64,000 nucleotides of DNA from Calditrichia bacterium (GTDB lineage: Bacteria > Calditrichota > Calditrichia > RBG-13-44-9 > J075): assembly GCA_028284905.1 (NCBI GenBank), contig JANQQU010000068.1:1-64000 (forward strand). The letters run 5' to 3'. The notes below the pieces were generated by a model. It ran no database searches, was not told the origin of the DNA, and was given only the letters and a program-made list of their open reading frames with translations. Position numbers and translations under genes: made by a program. This document shows, in pieces, positions 42,432 through 50,857 of the stretch (within the stretch, counting starts at the first letter, position 1; every line of letters starts with the position of its first letter).

Positions 42432-44165
42432 ATGTCAGGTCAAGTCAAATACTCATTACCGATAGGCACTAATCTGCGGGAATATCTGATTCAGGATGTC
42501 CTCGGGGTCGGTGGCTTTGGTATTACCTATTTAGCTGAGGATACGCATCTGAAGCGGAAGGTAGCTATCAAAGAATATTTTCCGGTAGAAATTGCCTGGC
42601 GAGACCATGATACCACAGTTATTCCCAAATCGAAAAATTTTGAGATACCGTATTCCGTCGGCGTCGATCGCTTCTTGCGGGAAGCGCGGTCGCTGGCGCA
42701 ATTCGTTCACCCGAATATTGTTCAGGTAATGAACTTCTTCCCGGCCAATGGCACCGCCTACTTTGTCATGAATTACGTCGAAGGGGAGAGCCTGGCGGAT
42801 TATTTGAAACGGGAAGGCCCTCTGAAAGATGATCAATCGGTCCTGGATATTTTCCTGCCAATTATTAAAGGCTTGCAGGCCGTACATCATAAAAATATTC
42901 TGCATCGCGACATCAAACCGGATAATATTTATCTCTGGAAGTTCGGAGATCCGATTCTCATCGACTTTGGCGCCTCCAGGCATGCCGTAGGGCATATTAG
43001 CAACCGAAGCCTTACACTGGTGCTTACAGAGGGATATGCGCCGTATGAACAATATCAGACCGATAGCAATAAGCAAGGGCCCTGGACAGACATTTATGCG
43101 CTTGGGGCAACGATTTACAAAACCATCACCGGCACCCACCCTCCGAAAGCACCGGACCGCCTCGGGCTGGATGGTGATAATGACCCGTTAGTGCCCCTGA
43201 TTGAGTGCGCCACCGGGCGATTTAGCAAGAAGCTCCTGAAAGCTATCGACAAATGCCTGGAAGTTTCTATCAAAAAACGTCCGCAGAATGTGGCTGAGCT
43301 GGAAACACTTATCCAGGGTAATAAAAACAAACCATACATTCCCGTCGATAAACAGGTTACCCGCATCAATGTGCAGGCACGGCCGGTACCTGATGTGACT
43401 GTGGAAGAGACCAAGGCGATTCAGGAACCGCGCTCCGTCTCTATCCGGCGTATTCTGGTAAAAGGCGGCACCTTCTGGATGGGCGAAAAGAATGCCATTG
43501 GTTCGGACCGCCGGGCGCACCGAGTTCGCTTGCGCGATTTTTTTATGAGCCCCACGCTGGTCACCAATCATCAGTATGCGGCATTTCTGAATAACGCTGG
43601 CAATCATAAAGAAGGCGGCCGCTATTGGGTCAATCTCGATATGCCCGGGTGTGGTATCAAATGTTTGGACGATAAATTCATTCCCAATCCCAATCTGGTT
43701 GATTCACCGATCGTGAATGTGACCTGGTATGGCGCCCAGGCATTCTGCGAGTGGGCCGGAGGTCGTTTACCGACGGAAGCGGAATGGGAATTTGCTGCCA
43801 GAAGCGGTGGTAAAAGTGAAGTTTGGGCCGGTGTCAGCAACGAAGATGAGCTGGACGAATATGCCTGGTATTACAAGAATTCCGGCGGCAAGGTACATCC
43901 GGTTGGGCTGAAACGCCCGAACAGTCTCGGACTGTATGATATGAGCGGTAATGTTGGTGAATGGTGTCTGGACTGGTATAACCGCGGATACTATCGCTGG
44001 TCTTCCGAGATGAACCCGATCAATACTGAAAAAGCGACTGATAAAGTGGTGCGTGGCGGTTCCTGGAATAATAATCCCCTGGGCATTCGCACCTTTTTCC
44101 GTGGGTTTATGGTGCCGAATAGCGGTTCCGGACGGATTGGCTTTCGGATTGTTTTTGATAAGTGA
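42432..44165 (+). CDS. Soluble Ser/Thr protein kinase fused to an FGE/SUMF1 domain
   Basis: 577 residues without a membrane helix. Kinase domain 18-290: glycine loop VLGVGGFGITYLA, Lys47 in KVAIKEYF, Glu84, catalytic HRDIKPDN (Asp160) and LIDFGASR (Asp178), all intact. A Pro/Val-rich linker (about 300-338) precedes a formylglycine-generating-enzyme-like domain (340-577): VKGGTFWMG, GGRLPTEAEWEFAARSGG, NVGEWCLDWY and VVRGGSWNNNP. In such fusions the FGE part usually serves as a ligand-binding C-lectin-like fold, not as an oxidase; the Cys pair of true FGE is not evident. It stands alone between fpg and the catabolic cluster. GAGAGGG precedes the ATG. Confidence 0.88.
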   Translation: MSGQVKYSLPIGTNLREYLIQDVLGVGGFGITYLAEDTHLKRKVAIKEYFPVEIAWRDHDTTVIPKSKNFEIPYSVGVDRFLREARSLAQFVHPNIVQVMNFFPANGTAYFVMNYVEGESLADYLKREGPLKDDQSVLDIFLPIIKGLQAVHHKNILHRDIKPDNIYLWKFGDPILIDFGASRHAVGHISNRSLTLVLTEGYAPYEQYQTDSNKQGPWTDIYALGATIYKTITGTHPPKAPDRLGLDGDNDPLVPLIECATGRFSKKLLKAIDKCLEVSIKKRPQNVAELETLIQGNKNKPYIPVDKQVTRINVQARPVPDVTVEETKAIQEPRSVSIRRILVKGGTFWMGEKNAIGSDRRAHRVRLRDFFMSPTLVTNHQYAAFLNNAGNHKEGGRYWVNLDMPGCGIKCLDDKFIPNPNLVDSPIVNVTWYGAQAFCEWAGGRLPTEAEWEFAARSGGKSEVWAGVSNEDELDEYAWYYKNSGGKVHPVGLKRPNSLGLYDMSGNVGEWCLDWYNRGYYRWSSEMNPINTEKATDKVVRGGSWNNNPLGIRTFFRGFMVPNSGSGRIGFRIVFDK

Positions 44166-44263
44166 TTTTTCAGCACTGACAATACTTGCCAGCCTTTTCA
44201 CCCTTCGACAAGTACATCCTGCTTACTTCCCTCCAATTTTACGTTGACACTAAATGCTTTACC

Positions 44264-44508
44264 CCCAATCATGCTGAGCCTGTCGAAGTATGATTCCTGA
44301 TGGAGGCCGTTTCGGGTGATTGATTCACCCTTCGACAAGCTCAGGATGAATGGAGGTTCTTGTTCTGGCTTAAAATCGTTTTTCTGGAAAATATTCAAAA
44401 TGATGCAGTATCTTAGACCCCAATCATGCTGAGCCTGTCGAAGTATGATTCCTGATGGAGGCCGTTACGGGTGAGCGATTCACCCTTCGACAAGCTCAGG
44501 ATGAATGG
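44264..44508. repeat. Two 90-bp direct copies of a self-complementary repeat, family F
   Basis: Copies at about 44264-44353 and 44419-44508, almost identical (differences near TTTCGGGTGATTG versus TACGGGTGAGCG). Within each, CATGCTGAGCCTGTCGAAG at the left and CTTCGACAAGCTCAGGATG at the right are inverted with two mismatches, so each copy can form a long hairpin. A worn third piece is at about 44197-44222, and a fragment at 14425-14450. The 383-base gap 44166-44548 holds no gene. Confidence 0.85.
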
Positions 44509-44548
44509 TAATGAAAACATCATTTTGAAAAAACTGTAATTTCCAAAA

Positions 44549-45925
44549 TCATACCAAATAAAAGGTTAGATAAGGCTCATCATTTATCACCCGTTGCAGA
44601 TAGAGCGCTAGCTCGCGAGCGTGATAGTCTCCCCACATTGTCGATTCTCCACAGGCAATCTTTTTTCCAGCAGGCACGTGATCCCAGCGGTTTGGCCAGT
44701 GGTAGACAGAATGGAGGAGTAAGCCATGATGACTGGTGTCGCTGCTTAGATAAGGTTCATCGAAGAGCGTATCGAGAATTTTGAGCCCCGTCTGCCAATA
44801 ACGCTCTCCATTAACATCTCCTGCAGCTTGCAGGTATTTCCCCAGGCGTAAGAATCCTTGCGCTACGATGGCTGCAGCGGAACTGTCGACCGGCTCGTAA
44901 TCATTGTAGGGATCGGCCGGGCGATCGAGATAGTCGCCCAGTTTATGAAGGGTCGGTGCGCCGGTATCCCAGTATGGAATACCACATGTCGGTGTGTTCT
45001 CTATGTAATAATCCGCAGCTGCGCATGCCGCTTCCCGCATCATTGCCTCGATTGAGGTCCTTCCGCCGAAAGGTTCCAGTTCATTGTCGTCAAGTGTGGT
45101 AATGAACTCCAATTCTTCCGCATAGCCGCTTAAACACCAGGCCAGGCCGCGCGTCCAGGTAGTAAATGGGGAATAGCCCTGCTGGCTGCTCGGGCAGCGA
45201 AAATTGCCATCATTGAGGCTGAAAATCGCTTCGTGAACGACCCGTCCACGAACATCGGCGCCATCCCTGTTTTTACCATAAAAAACGATATAATCCGCCG
45301 TTGCCGCCATATGTTGAATCATTCGGTCTAACAGTGAAATTCGCCGGTCATTTTCGCCGGAAAGGGCATGTCCGAGCTGATGCGCCACTGCCAGGGAACG
45401 GAGGGAACGAATAGTATCCACAAATAACGATTGCGGGCCATTGAAGGAATAAATATAGCCCCGATTGTTTCCCAGATCTGTCCAGCGATGTGCCTGCACC
45501 GCCCCGGAGCATTTCAGGGCGAGTTCGTAAAATGCCCGCTCCCATTGGTTTTCGGGAATACGCAATTCGTTCATCAATCTAAGCAGGTTGCCATAAGTGC
45601 TTACGTTGTTAAACCCATGATCATGAACGCCAGTATGTGTTACGTGAGATGCCATTCTTTCCAGGGTATGCTGACGTCCAATCTCCAGAAATTTTTCATC
45701 CTCGGTGGCATCAAATTGCAAAATGGCGCTGCCGAACTGGAATCCCTGCGTCCATTCCGTCCAGCCCCTGGTGCTATATTTGCCGTCGACAGTAAAAACC
45801 GGCGCTCCTTTGCTGATATCAAACTCTTTTTCAATGCGGAGAATTTTTTCTGTGGAGAGTTGCCAAACCCGTTCTATTTTCGGTTTTAGATTTTCCGGTG
45901 TGTATTTCTGGCTAAGATCAATCAT
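44549..45925 (-). CDS. GH88-type unsaturated glucuronyl hydrolase
   Basis: 458 residues. The start MIDLSQKYTPENL (ATG 45925) lies just behind the GMC gene stop; an upstream in-frame ATG would overlap it. An (alpha/alpha)6 barrel is expected. Family text includes GVHDHGFNNVSTYG (catalytic Asp), a second Asp in NDGNFRCPSSQ, GYSPFTTWTRGLAWCLSGYA, GIPYWDTGAP, SSAAAIVAQGFLRLG and ESTMWGDYHARELAL. These enzymes hydrate the double bond of unsaturated uronic acids left by polysaccharide lyases. No signal peptide, so cytosolic. Last gene of the LacI cluster. Confidence 0.82.
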   Translation of the reverse strand: MIDLSQKYTPENLKPKIERVWQLSTEKILRIEKEFDISKGAPVFTVDGKYSTRGWTEWTQGFQFGSAILQFDATEDEKFLEIGRQHTLERMASHVTHTGVHDHGFNNVSTYGNLLRLMNELRIPENQWERAFYELALKCSGAVQAHRWTDLGNNRGYIYSFNGPQSLFVDTIRSLRSLAVAHQLGHALSGENDRRISLLDRMIQHMAATADYIVFYGKNRDGADVRGRVVHEAIFSLNDGNFRCPSSQQGYSPFTTWTRGLAWCLSGYAEELEFITTLDDNELEPFGGRTSIEAMMREAACAAADYYIENTPTCGIPYWDTGAPTLHKLGDYLDRPADPYNDYEPVDSSAAAIVAQGFLRLGKYLQAAGDVNGERYWQTGLKILDTLFDEPYLSSDTSHHGLLLHSVYHWPNRWDHVPAGKKIACGESTMWGDYHARELALYLQRVINDEPYLTFYLV

Positions 45926-45935
45926 GATTTTTCCG

Positions 45936-47435
45936 TTAGTTTTTTTGTAGGTGATCGGCGACCCGCAGCGCCTGTGCAGCAATTGTTAATGCTGGATTGA
46001 CGGCGGTCGATGAAGGGAAAAACGAAGCATCAACAACGTAAAGATTCTCAATATCATGAGAGCGGCAATGCTGATCGAGCACTGATGTTTTCGGATCATT
46101 TCCAAAGCGAAGCGTGCCGCATTGATGGGAGTTCGTTTCAATACCCATTGTTTCCACGAAGACAATTGGATATCCGGCCGCTTTCATCATTTCTTTCGCT
46201 ACTTTAATCAGGCGGTAATGGGATGCCATATTGTTGAATTTGCGATGCACCTGAATCCGCCCATTTGATGATAGGGTGACGCGGTTTTCCATTTCGGGAA
46301 GGTCTTCCGACATTACCCACCAGTCGACGCTACGGTTGGCCATCGCCTGTAAAATCGAATTCGGAACAAAAGGGCGGGCAGCGGTTAACATGCCGGCTTG
46401 CAACTTGCCGATCAATTGCAGGTTGCCCAGCGGAAATGGCCAGTCCGGGCCCTTTAAATAAAAATCATTTACTGATAATGTTTTCTGAAAGACGACATCA
46501 TTTTTTCGAATTGGATCAATGGCCATCATCGCTGAGTTGTTATGCGCCATATAATTCCTGGCAGCTTGTCCGGAAGAATTAGCGATTGGTACATCACTGC
46601 CATTGCCGGAACGGAGCAATAAGGCGGCAGAATTCACCGCGCCACAGGAAACAACATAAGTCCCTGCCTTTAGTTGAATAATTTCGCCATCCTTTTCGAT
46701 TTCCAAGCCGACAATTTGTTTACCGGCGCCATCAGTCAGCAGGCGTCGGGCAAATGCGTTAGTCATTATGGAAACGTCCGGACTTTCCAGGGCAGGACGC
46801 ACACAGCAGGTATCCGCGTCGCTTTTCGCGAGAATTTTGCAGGGGAAGCCGTCGCAGGTTTTGCAGCGAATGCATTTACCACCTTCCCGTAAATCGATAC
46901 CAATTGGCAGATAGAAGGGATGTAAACCCTGTTTCGAGAGACGCTGCCGTAAATCGCTGATATAAGGTTCATCCGCAATTGGTGGAAAAGGATAGGGGGC
47001 AGCATGCGCCGGTTCGCTGGGATCATCGGTATGATTGCCATGTACCCGATAGATTTTTTCTGCCTGGTCGTAATAAGGCGCAAATGTTTCATAATCAACC
47101 GGCCAGGCGGGGGCAGTGCCGCCTTCATGTTCGAGGGCTGCAAAATCTTCTTTACGCAGGCGGGGGAAGGCAGCGCCAAAGACTTTCGTATTGCCTCCGA
47201 CATAATAATGCACCCCGGGGCGATAAGTCGAACCGTCTGTGTTTTCCCAGGTCTCCTGCGTCTTGTAGCGTTTGTGCTTAAAGACAGCTGCCGGTTGCCA
47301 ATTTTCCGATTCCTGGGGGAGGTAATCCCCTCGCTCAATCAGGAGAATCTTTGCGCCAGCATTGCGGAGTGCATATGCCAGGGTGCCTCCACCGGCGCCA
47401 GTGCCGATGATTATGATGTCGTAATTGTCTGTCAT
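45936..47435 (-). CDS. GMC family FAD-dependent oxidoreductase (sugar/alcohol type)
   Basis: 499 residues. N-terminal FAD site IIGTGAGGGTLAYALRNAGAKILLIERGD; ring-binding AHNNSAMMAI; the active-site His in ETNSHQCGTLRFG; and the family end YVVDASFFPSSTAVNPALTIAAQAL. A Cys-rich piece CIRCKTCDGFPC is typical of the sub-group that includes gluconate 2-dehydrogenase and fructose dehydrogenase subunits. It probably oxidises a sugar or polyol at a secondary alcohol. No Tat signal, so it may need a partner or act in the cytosol. It follows the symporter gene by 117 bases and abuts the GH88 gene. Confidence 0.82.
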   Translation of the reverse strand: MTDNYDIIIIGTGAGGGTLAYALRNAGAKILLIERGDYLPQESENWQPAAVFKHKRYKTQETWENTDGSTYRPGVHYYVGGNTKVFGAAFPRLRKEDFAALEHEGGTAPAWPVDYETFAPYYDQAEKIYRVHGNHTDDPSEPAHAAPYPFPPIADEPYISDLRQRLSKQGLHPFYLPIGIDLREGGKCIRCKTCDGFPCKILAKSDADTCCVRPALESPDVSIMTNAFARRLLTDGAGKQIVGLEIEKDGEIIQLKAGTYVVSCGAVNSAALLLRSGNGSDVPIANSSGQAARNYMAHNNSAMMAIDPIRKNDVVFQKTLSVNDFYLKGPDWPFPLGNLQLIGKLQAGMLTAARPFVPNSILQAMANRSVDWWVMSEDLPEMENRVTLSSNGRIQVHRKFNNMASHYRLIKVAKEMMKAAGYPIVFVETMGIETNSHQCGTLRFGNDPKTSVLDQHCRSHDIENLYVVDASFFPSSTAVNPALTIAAQALRVADHLQKN

Positions 47436-47477
47436 TTTTTATCTATTTCATCTCTTCGATGATTTGATTTGTAGGAA

Positions 47478-47533
47478 GCATACCCTGGGGATAAAAAACA
47501 TCCCCAGGGTATGCTCTGAAACCGCTTTGCGGT
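47478..47533. repeat. Hairpin pair between symporter and GMC genes
   Basis: A perfect 15-bp stem (GCATACCCTGGGGAT at 47478-47492 with 47500-47514, loop of seven) is followed by ACCGCTTTGCGGT (47521-47533). The second hairpin is the same module as ACCGCAAAGCGGT inside the 5594-5783 element, so this is probably a fragment of the same family. It may reduce read-through or stabilise the mRNA in this operon. Confidence 0.6.
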
Positions 47534-47552
47534 AAATGGATTACTCGCTTTG

Positions 47553-49187
47553 TCAGCTGAAGACGATCCAAACTACTACCACGATCAGAACGAGAACGAT
47601 ACTGAGCCAAAGATCTTTTCTTGCCCAGGCAGGATCGGCAATGGGAAGCGCGCTGTCTGTAGTTTTACCGGCATCCGCTGTTGCATAGGTAAGTCCGGCT
47701 ATTTGTTCATCCGAAGGTGGGGGTGTCAGCAGACTTACTCCGATCAATACAGCGGTACAAACAACGAACAGGAAGAATGCAAAGTGGAGAAAATTAATAT
47801 CAGCATAAGCGTAGAGAAAACCACTGAGGGAATCTTTACTTAATTCTGCCAGTAAACGTCCCATGCCGAGCACAAATCCAACAATCAGGGAGGCTATCGC
47901 ACCCTGAGCATTTACCCGTTTATAGAACAGGCCGATAAGAAAAACGGCGGCAATCGGTGGTGAGATGTAGGCCTGTACGCTTTGGATGTAGACAAATAGC
48001 TGTCCGGATATAACTTTGATGAGCGGAATCCAGAGAAGGCTGACACCGACGAGCAGAACCGTTGCAACCTGTCCGACCCGCACCAGTTGCTTCTCGCTGG
48101 CATCCGGGTGAAACTTGCGGTAAATATCCCAGGTGAAGAGCGTGGAGCAGGAGTTGAACATTGAGGATAGCGAGCTCATCAAGGCCGCCAGCAAGCCGGC
48201 GACAACTAATCCGCGAATCCCTACCGGTAACAAGGTGCCGATAAGCGCCGGAAGTGCTTGGTCGGGTACATCATAATCCAGCACACCTTTTTGCAACAGA
48301 CCAAATGCTACCATGCCCGGTACCACAAAAATAAAAAGGGGCAACTGTTTTAGTAAGCCGCCGAAAATAGTGCCACGCCGGGCCTGGTCGATATCTGCAG
48401 CAGCGAGCACTCTTTGCACGATAAACTGATCCGTACACCAATACCAAACACCGAGGATTGGTGCGCCGAAGACAATACCGGTCCAGGGGAAATCCGGATC
48501 GCTCATCGGTTTCCAGACGCTAAAGAAACCTTCCCCGGCAGAAACGACCATTGCATCCCAGCCGCCAAGTGCGGAGAGGCCAAACATTGTTACGGTAATG
48601 GCACCGCCCACTAGAACGAACATCTGAAGGAGGTCGGTATAAAGCACTGCCCGAAGGCCACCAAAAATTGTGTAGATGCCGGTTGCGATGATAACCAATA
48701 AAGCTCCGGTCCAGAAATCTATGCCCATAAGGGTTTCAAAGATGATACCGCCGGCGGCAATAGTAACGGAAATTTTAGTGATGACATAACCGACGATAGA
48801 GATGATCGCCAGATACCAGCGGGCGCCGGAAGAATAACGACGTTCGAGAAATTCCGGCATGGTAAATACGCCACTTTTCAGATAGAAGGGGACAAACACC
48901 CAACCGAGTAAGAGGAGCACCAGTGAGGCAAGAATTTCAAACTGCCCAACTGCCATCCCGCTGGCAGCACCGGTTCCGGCCAGACCAACAATGTGCTCGG
49001 CGCCGATATTGGAGGCAAATAGTGATGCGCCAATGACAAACCAGCCGGCATGGCGCCCGGCGAGAAAGTAATCTGCCGAAGATTTAAGGGCGGAATCTCT
49101 ACCGCGTCCCACACCGAAAGCGACAGCAAATACCAGCATAAAATATATCGCGATAAATAACCAATCGAGGAATTGAAAAGCCTGCAT
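47553..49187 (-). CDS. Sodium:solute symporter (SSS family, SGLT type)
   Basis: 544 residues with about 14 membrane helices. Typical opening: DYFLAGRHAGWFVIGASLFASNIGAEHIVGLAGTGAASG, then FYLKSGVFTMPEFLERRYSSGARW. WYWCTDQFIVQRVLAAADIDQARRG and GLVVAGLLAALMSSLSSMFNSCSTLFTWDIY are SGLT signatures, with conserved Ser/Thr for Na+ binding. It would import a sugar, uronate or related solute with Na+. The location in the LacI cluster ties it to the substrate of the oxidoreductases and the hydrolase. Confidence 0.9.
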   Translation of the reverse strand: MQAFQFLDWLFIAIYFMLVFAVAFGVGRGRDSALKSSADYFLAGRHAGWFVIGASLFASNIGAEHIVGLAGTGAASGMAVGQFEILASLVLLLLGWVFVPFYLKSGVFTMPEFLERRYSSGARWYLAIISIVGYVITKISVTIAAGGIIFETLMGIDFWTGALLVIIATGIYTIFGGLRAVLYTDLLQMFVLVGGAITVTMFGLSALGGWDAMVVSAGEGFFSVWKPMSDPDFPWTGIVFGAPILGVWYWCTDQFIVQRVLAAADIDQARRGTIFGGLLKQLPLFIFVVPGMVAFGLLQKGVLDYDVPDQALPALIGTLLPVGIRGLVVAGLLAALMSSLSSMFNSCSTLFTWDIYRKFHPDASEKQLVRVGQVATVLLVGVSLLWIPLIKVISGQLFVYIQSVQAYISPPIAAVFLIGLFYKRVNAQGAIASLIVGFVLGMGRLLAELSKDSLSGFLYAYADINFLHFAFFLFVVCTAVLIGVSLLTPPPSDEQIAGLTYATADAGKTTDSALPIADPAWARKDLWLSIVLVLIVVVVWIVFS

Positions 49188-49246
49188 ACTATAGTCCCTT
49201 CTGGAAACAATCAGTTTGTGTTAAACGGAAGTGTAAAGCGTTGTTT

Positions 49247-49342
49247 AAATGGGCAAATGGGCAAATCTGCAAACTTGCAAATTCTGAGAGACTTAATCAA
49301 TCTCTGTTTGCTCATTTGCCCATTTGCATATTTGCCCATTTA
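49247..49342. repeat. Intergenic phrase-like repeat, family D
   Basis: AAATGGGCAAATGGGCAAATCTGCAAAC on the left and GCTCATTTGCCCATTTGCATATTTGCCCATTT on the right, inverted to each other as at 17331-17417. It lies between the aldehyde dehydrogenase and symporter genes within the operon. Confidence 0.6.
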
Positions 49343-49344
49343 CC

Positions 49345-50826
49345 TCATCGATGCCACCAGTTGGTGCGTGGACCGAGATGTAATTGAACAGTTTTTAATT
49401 CGGTGAACTCATCGAGAGAAAATCTGCCTAATTCGCGACCCAGTCCGCTTTCTTTGTAGCCGCCGAAAGGCAGCTCCGGGTAGCCATCCATAAAGCAATT
49501 GATCCAGACAGTGCCGGCCCGTACCCCACGGGTAACCCGGAAGGCATTATCGATGTCGCGGGTCCAAACCCCGGCAGAGAGGCCGTAGAGCGTATTGTTG
49601 GCGATCTCAATAGCTTCTTCGGTGCTATCAAAGGTTAGCACGGAAAGCACCGGGCCGAAAATCTCTTCCTTCGCGATTTGCATCTCTGGGGTAACACCTT
49701 TAAAAACAGTTGGCTCTATAAAACGCCCGCTCTCAGTGTTCATTTGGTTGCCACCCAACTGTAGCGAGGCGCCTTCTTTTTGTCCATTGTCGATATAAGC
49801 CATAATTTTATCGAATTGATTCTCGTTGATAATCGCACCGACCTTGGTGGCCTCATCCAGTGGGTCGCCAACCGGAACTGTTTTTGCGCGCTCAATAATT
49901 TGTTCCAGAAAACTGTCGGCGACTTTCTTCTCGACTAAAATTCGGCTGCCGCTATTACAGCATTCACCCATATTGAAGTAGACCCCGAAAACGACAGCGT
50001 CCAGTGCTGCTTCCAGGTCTGCATCTGCGAAAACGATCTGCGGGTTTTTACCACCGAGTTCTAAGGAAACTTTCTTCAGATTGCCCTGTGATGCTGCAAC
50101 GATGTGCTTTCCGACGGCAGTAGAACCGGTAAAGGAAATCATATCCACATCGCGATGCGCGGCCATGGGCGCGCCAACCGGCAGGCCATAGCCACTGACA
50201 ATGTTCACAACACCATCCGGCAGACCGGCATCCTGCAAAAATTGTCCGAGACGCAGCGTCGTGCCCGGCGTTAATTCGCTTGGCTTGATCACCGCTGTGC
50301 AACCGGCGGCGAGTGCAAAAGGTAGTTTCTGGCTGATAATCAACAGCGGGAAATTCCAGGGGGTAATCATTCCGACGACACCGATCGGTTCGCGGAAAAC
50401 GAAACCGAGCTTATCCTGCCCAAGGGTGTTATAAGAGTCGCCATACAGGTGACGGCACAAGGTCGCAGCATATTCCCAGAGACCGGCAACACCATCCATT
50501 TCTCCTTTCGCCTGGGAGATCGGTTTGCCGCTCTCCAGGGTTTCCAGGTAGGCGAGATTGTCGATATTTTCCCGGACGATACCGGCAACCCGATTGAGAA
50601 TCTCCGCACGCTCCGCACCGCTCATTCGCGGCCAGGGGCCTTTGTCAAATGCTTGTCGGGCTGCCCGGACAGCGGCAGCGACATCATGGCCATCTCCATT
50701 GGGATAGTCGCCTACCGGCACATCATGGGCGGGACTAATGGTTTGGAAGCGTTTCCCGCTGGCTGCGGTCACCCATTTGCCGTTAATAAGCATTTGAAAT
50801 GTTTCGGTAGATGTCGGAAGATTCAT
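49345..50826 (-). CDS. Aldehyde dehydrogenase (NAD(P)+-dependent, betaine-aldehyde type)
   Basis: 493 residues. Substrate and cofactor motifs are intact: TPWNFPLLIISQKLPFALAAG, FTGSTAVGKHI (nucleotide loop), the general-base Glu in SLELGGKNPQIVF, the catalytic Cys in FNMGECCNSGSRI (about 286), KEEIFGPVLSVLTF and PFGGYKESGLGRELG. It oxidises an aldehyde to the acid. It is paired with the choline-dehydrogenase-like GMC gene 31 bases upstream, a natural alcohol-aldehyde-acid couple. Confidence 0.92.
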   Translation of the reverse strand: MNLPTSTETFQMLINGKWVTAASGKRFQTISPAHDVPVGDYPNGDGHDVAAAVRAARQAFDKGPWPRMSGAERAEILNRVAGIVRENIDNLAYLETLESGKPISQAKGEMDGVAGLWEYAATLCRHLYGDSYNTLGQDKLGFVFREPIGVVGMITPWNFPLLIISQKLPFALAAGCTAVIKPSELTPGTTLRLGQFLQDAGLPDGVVNIVSGYGLPVGAPMAAHRDVDMISFTGSTAVGKHIVAASQGNLKKVSLELGGKNPQIVFADADLEAALDAVVFGVYFNMGECCNSGSRILVEKKVADSFLEQIIERAKTVPVGDPLDEATKVGAIINENQFDKIMAYIDNGQKEGASLQLGGNQMNTESGRFIEPTVFKGVTPEMQIAKEEIFGPVLSVLTFDSTEEAIEIANNTLYGLSAGVWTRDIDNAFRVTRGVRAGTVWINCFMDGYPELPFGGYKESGLGRELGRFSLDEFTELKTVQLHLGPRTNWWHR

Positions 50827-50857
50827 GCCTTACTCCTTTACTGCAGTTAAATTTTTA

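Noticed and set aside
44041-44162. DGR variable region in the kinase-FGE gene
   Set aside because: The GGSWNNN block is present, but codons include CTG, GGG, ATG, GTG, CCG, GGA and CGG, so the adenine-mutation pattern is not seen.
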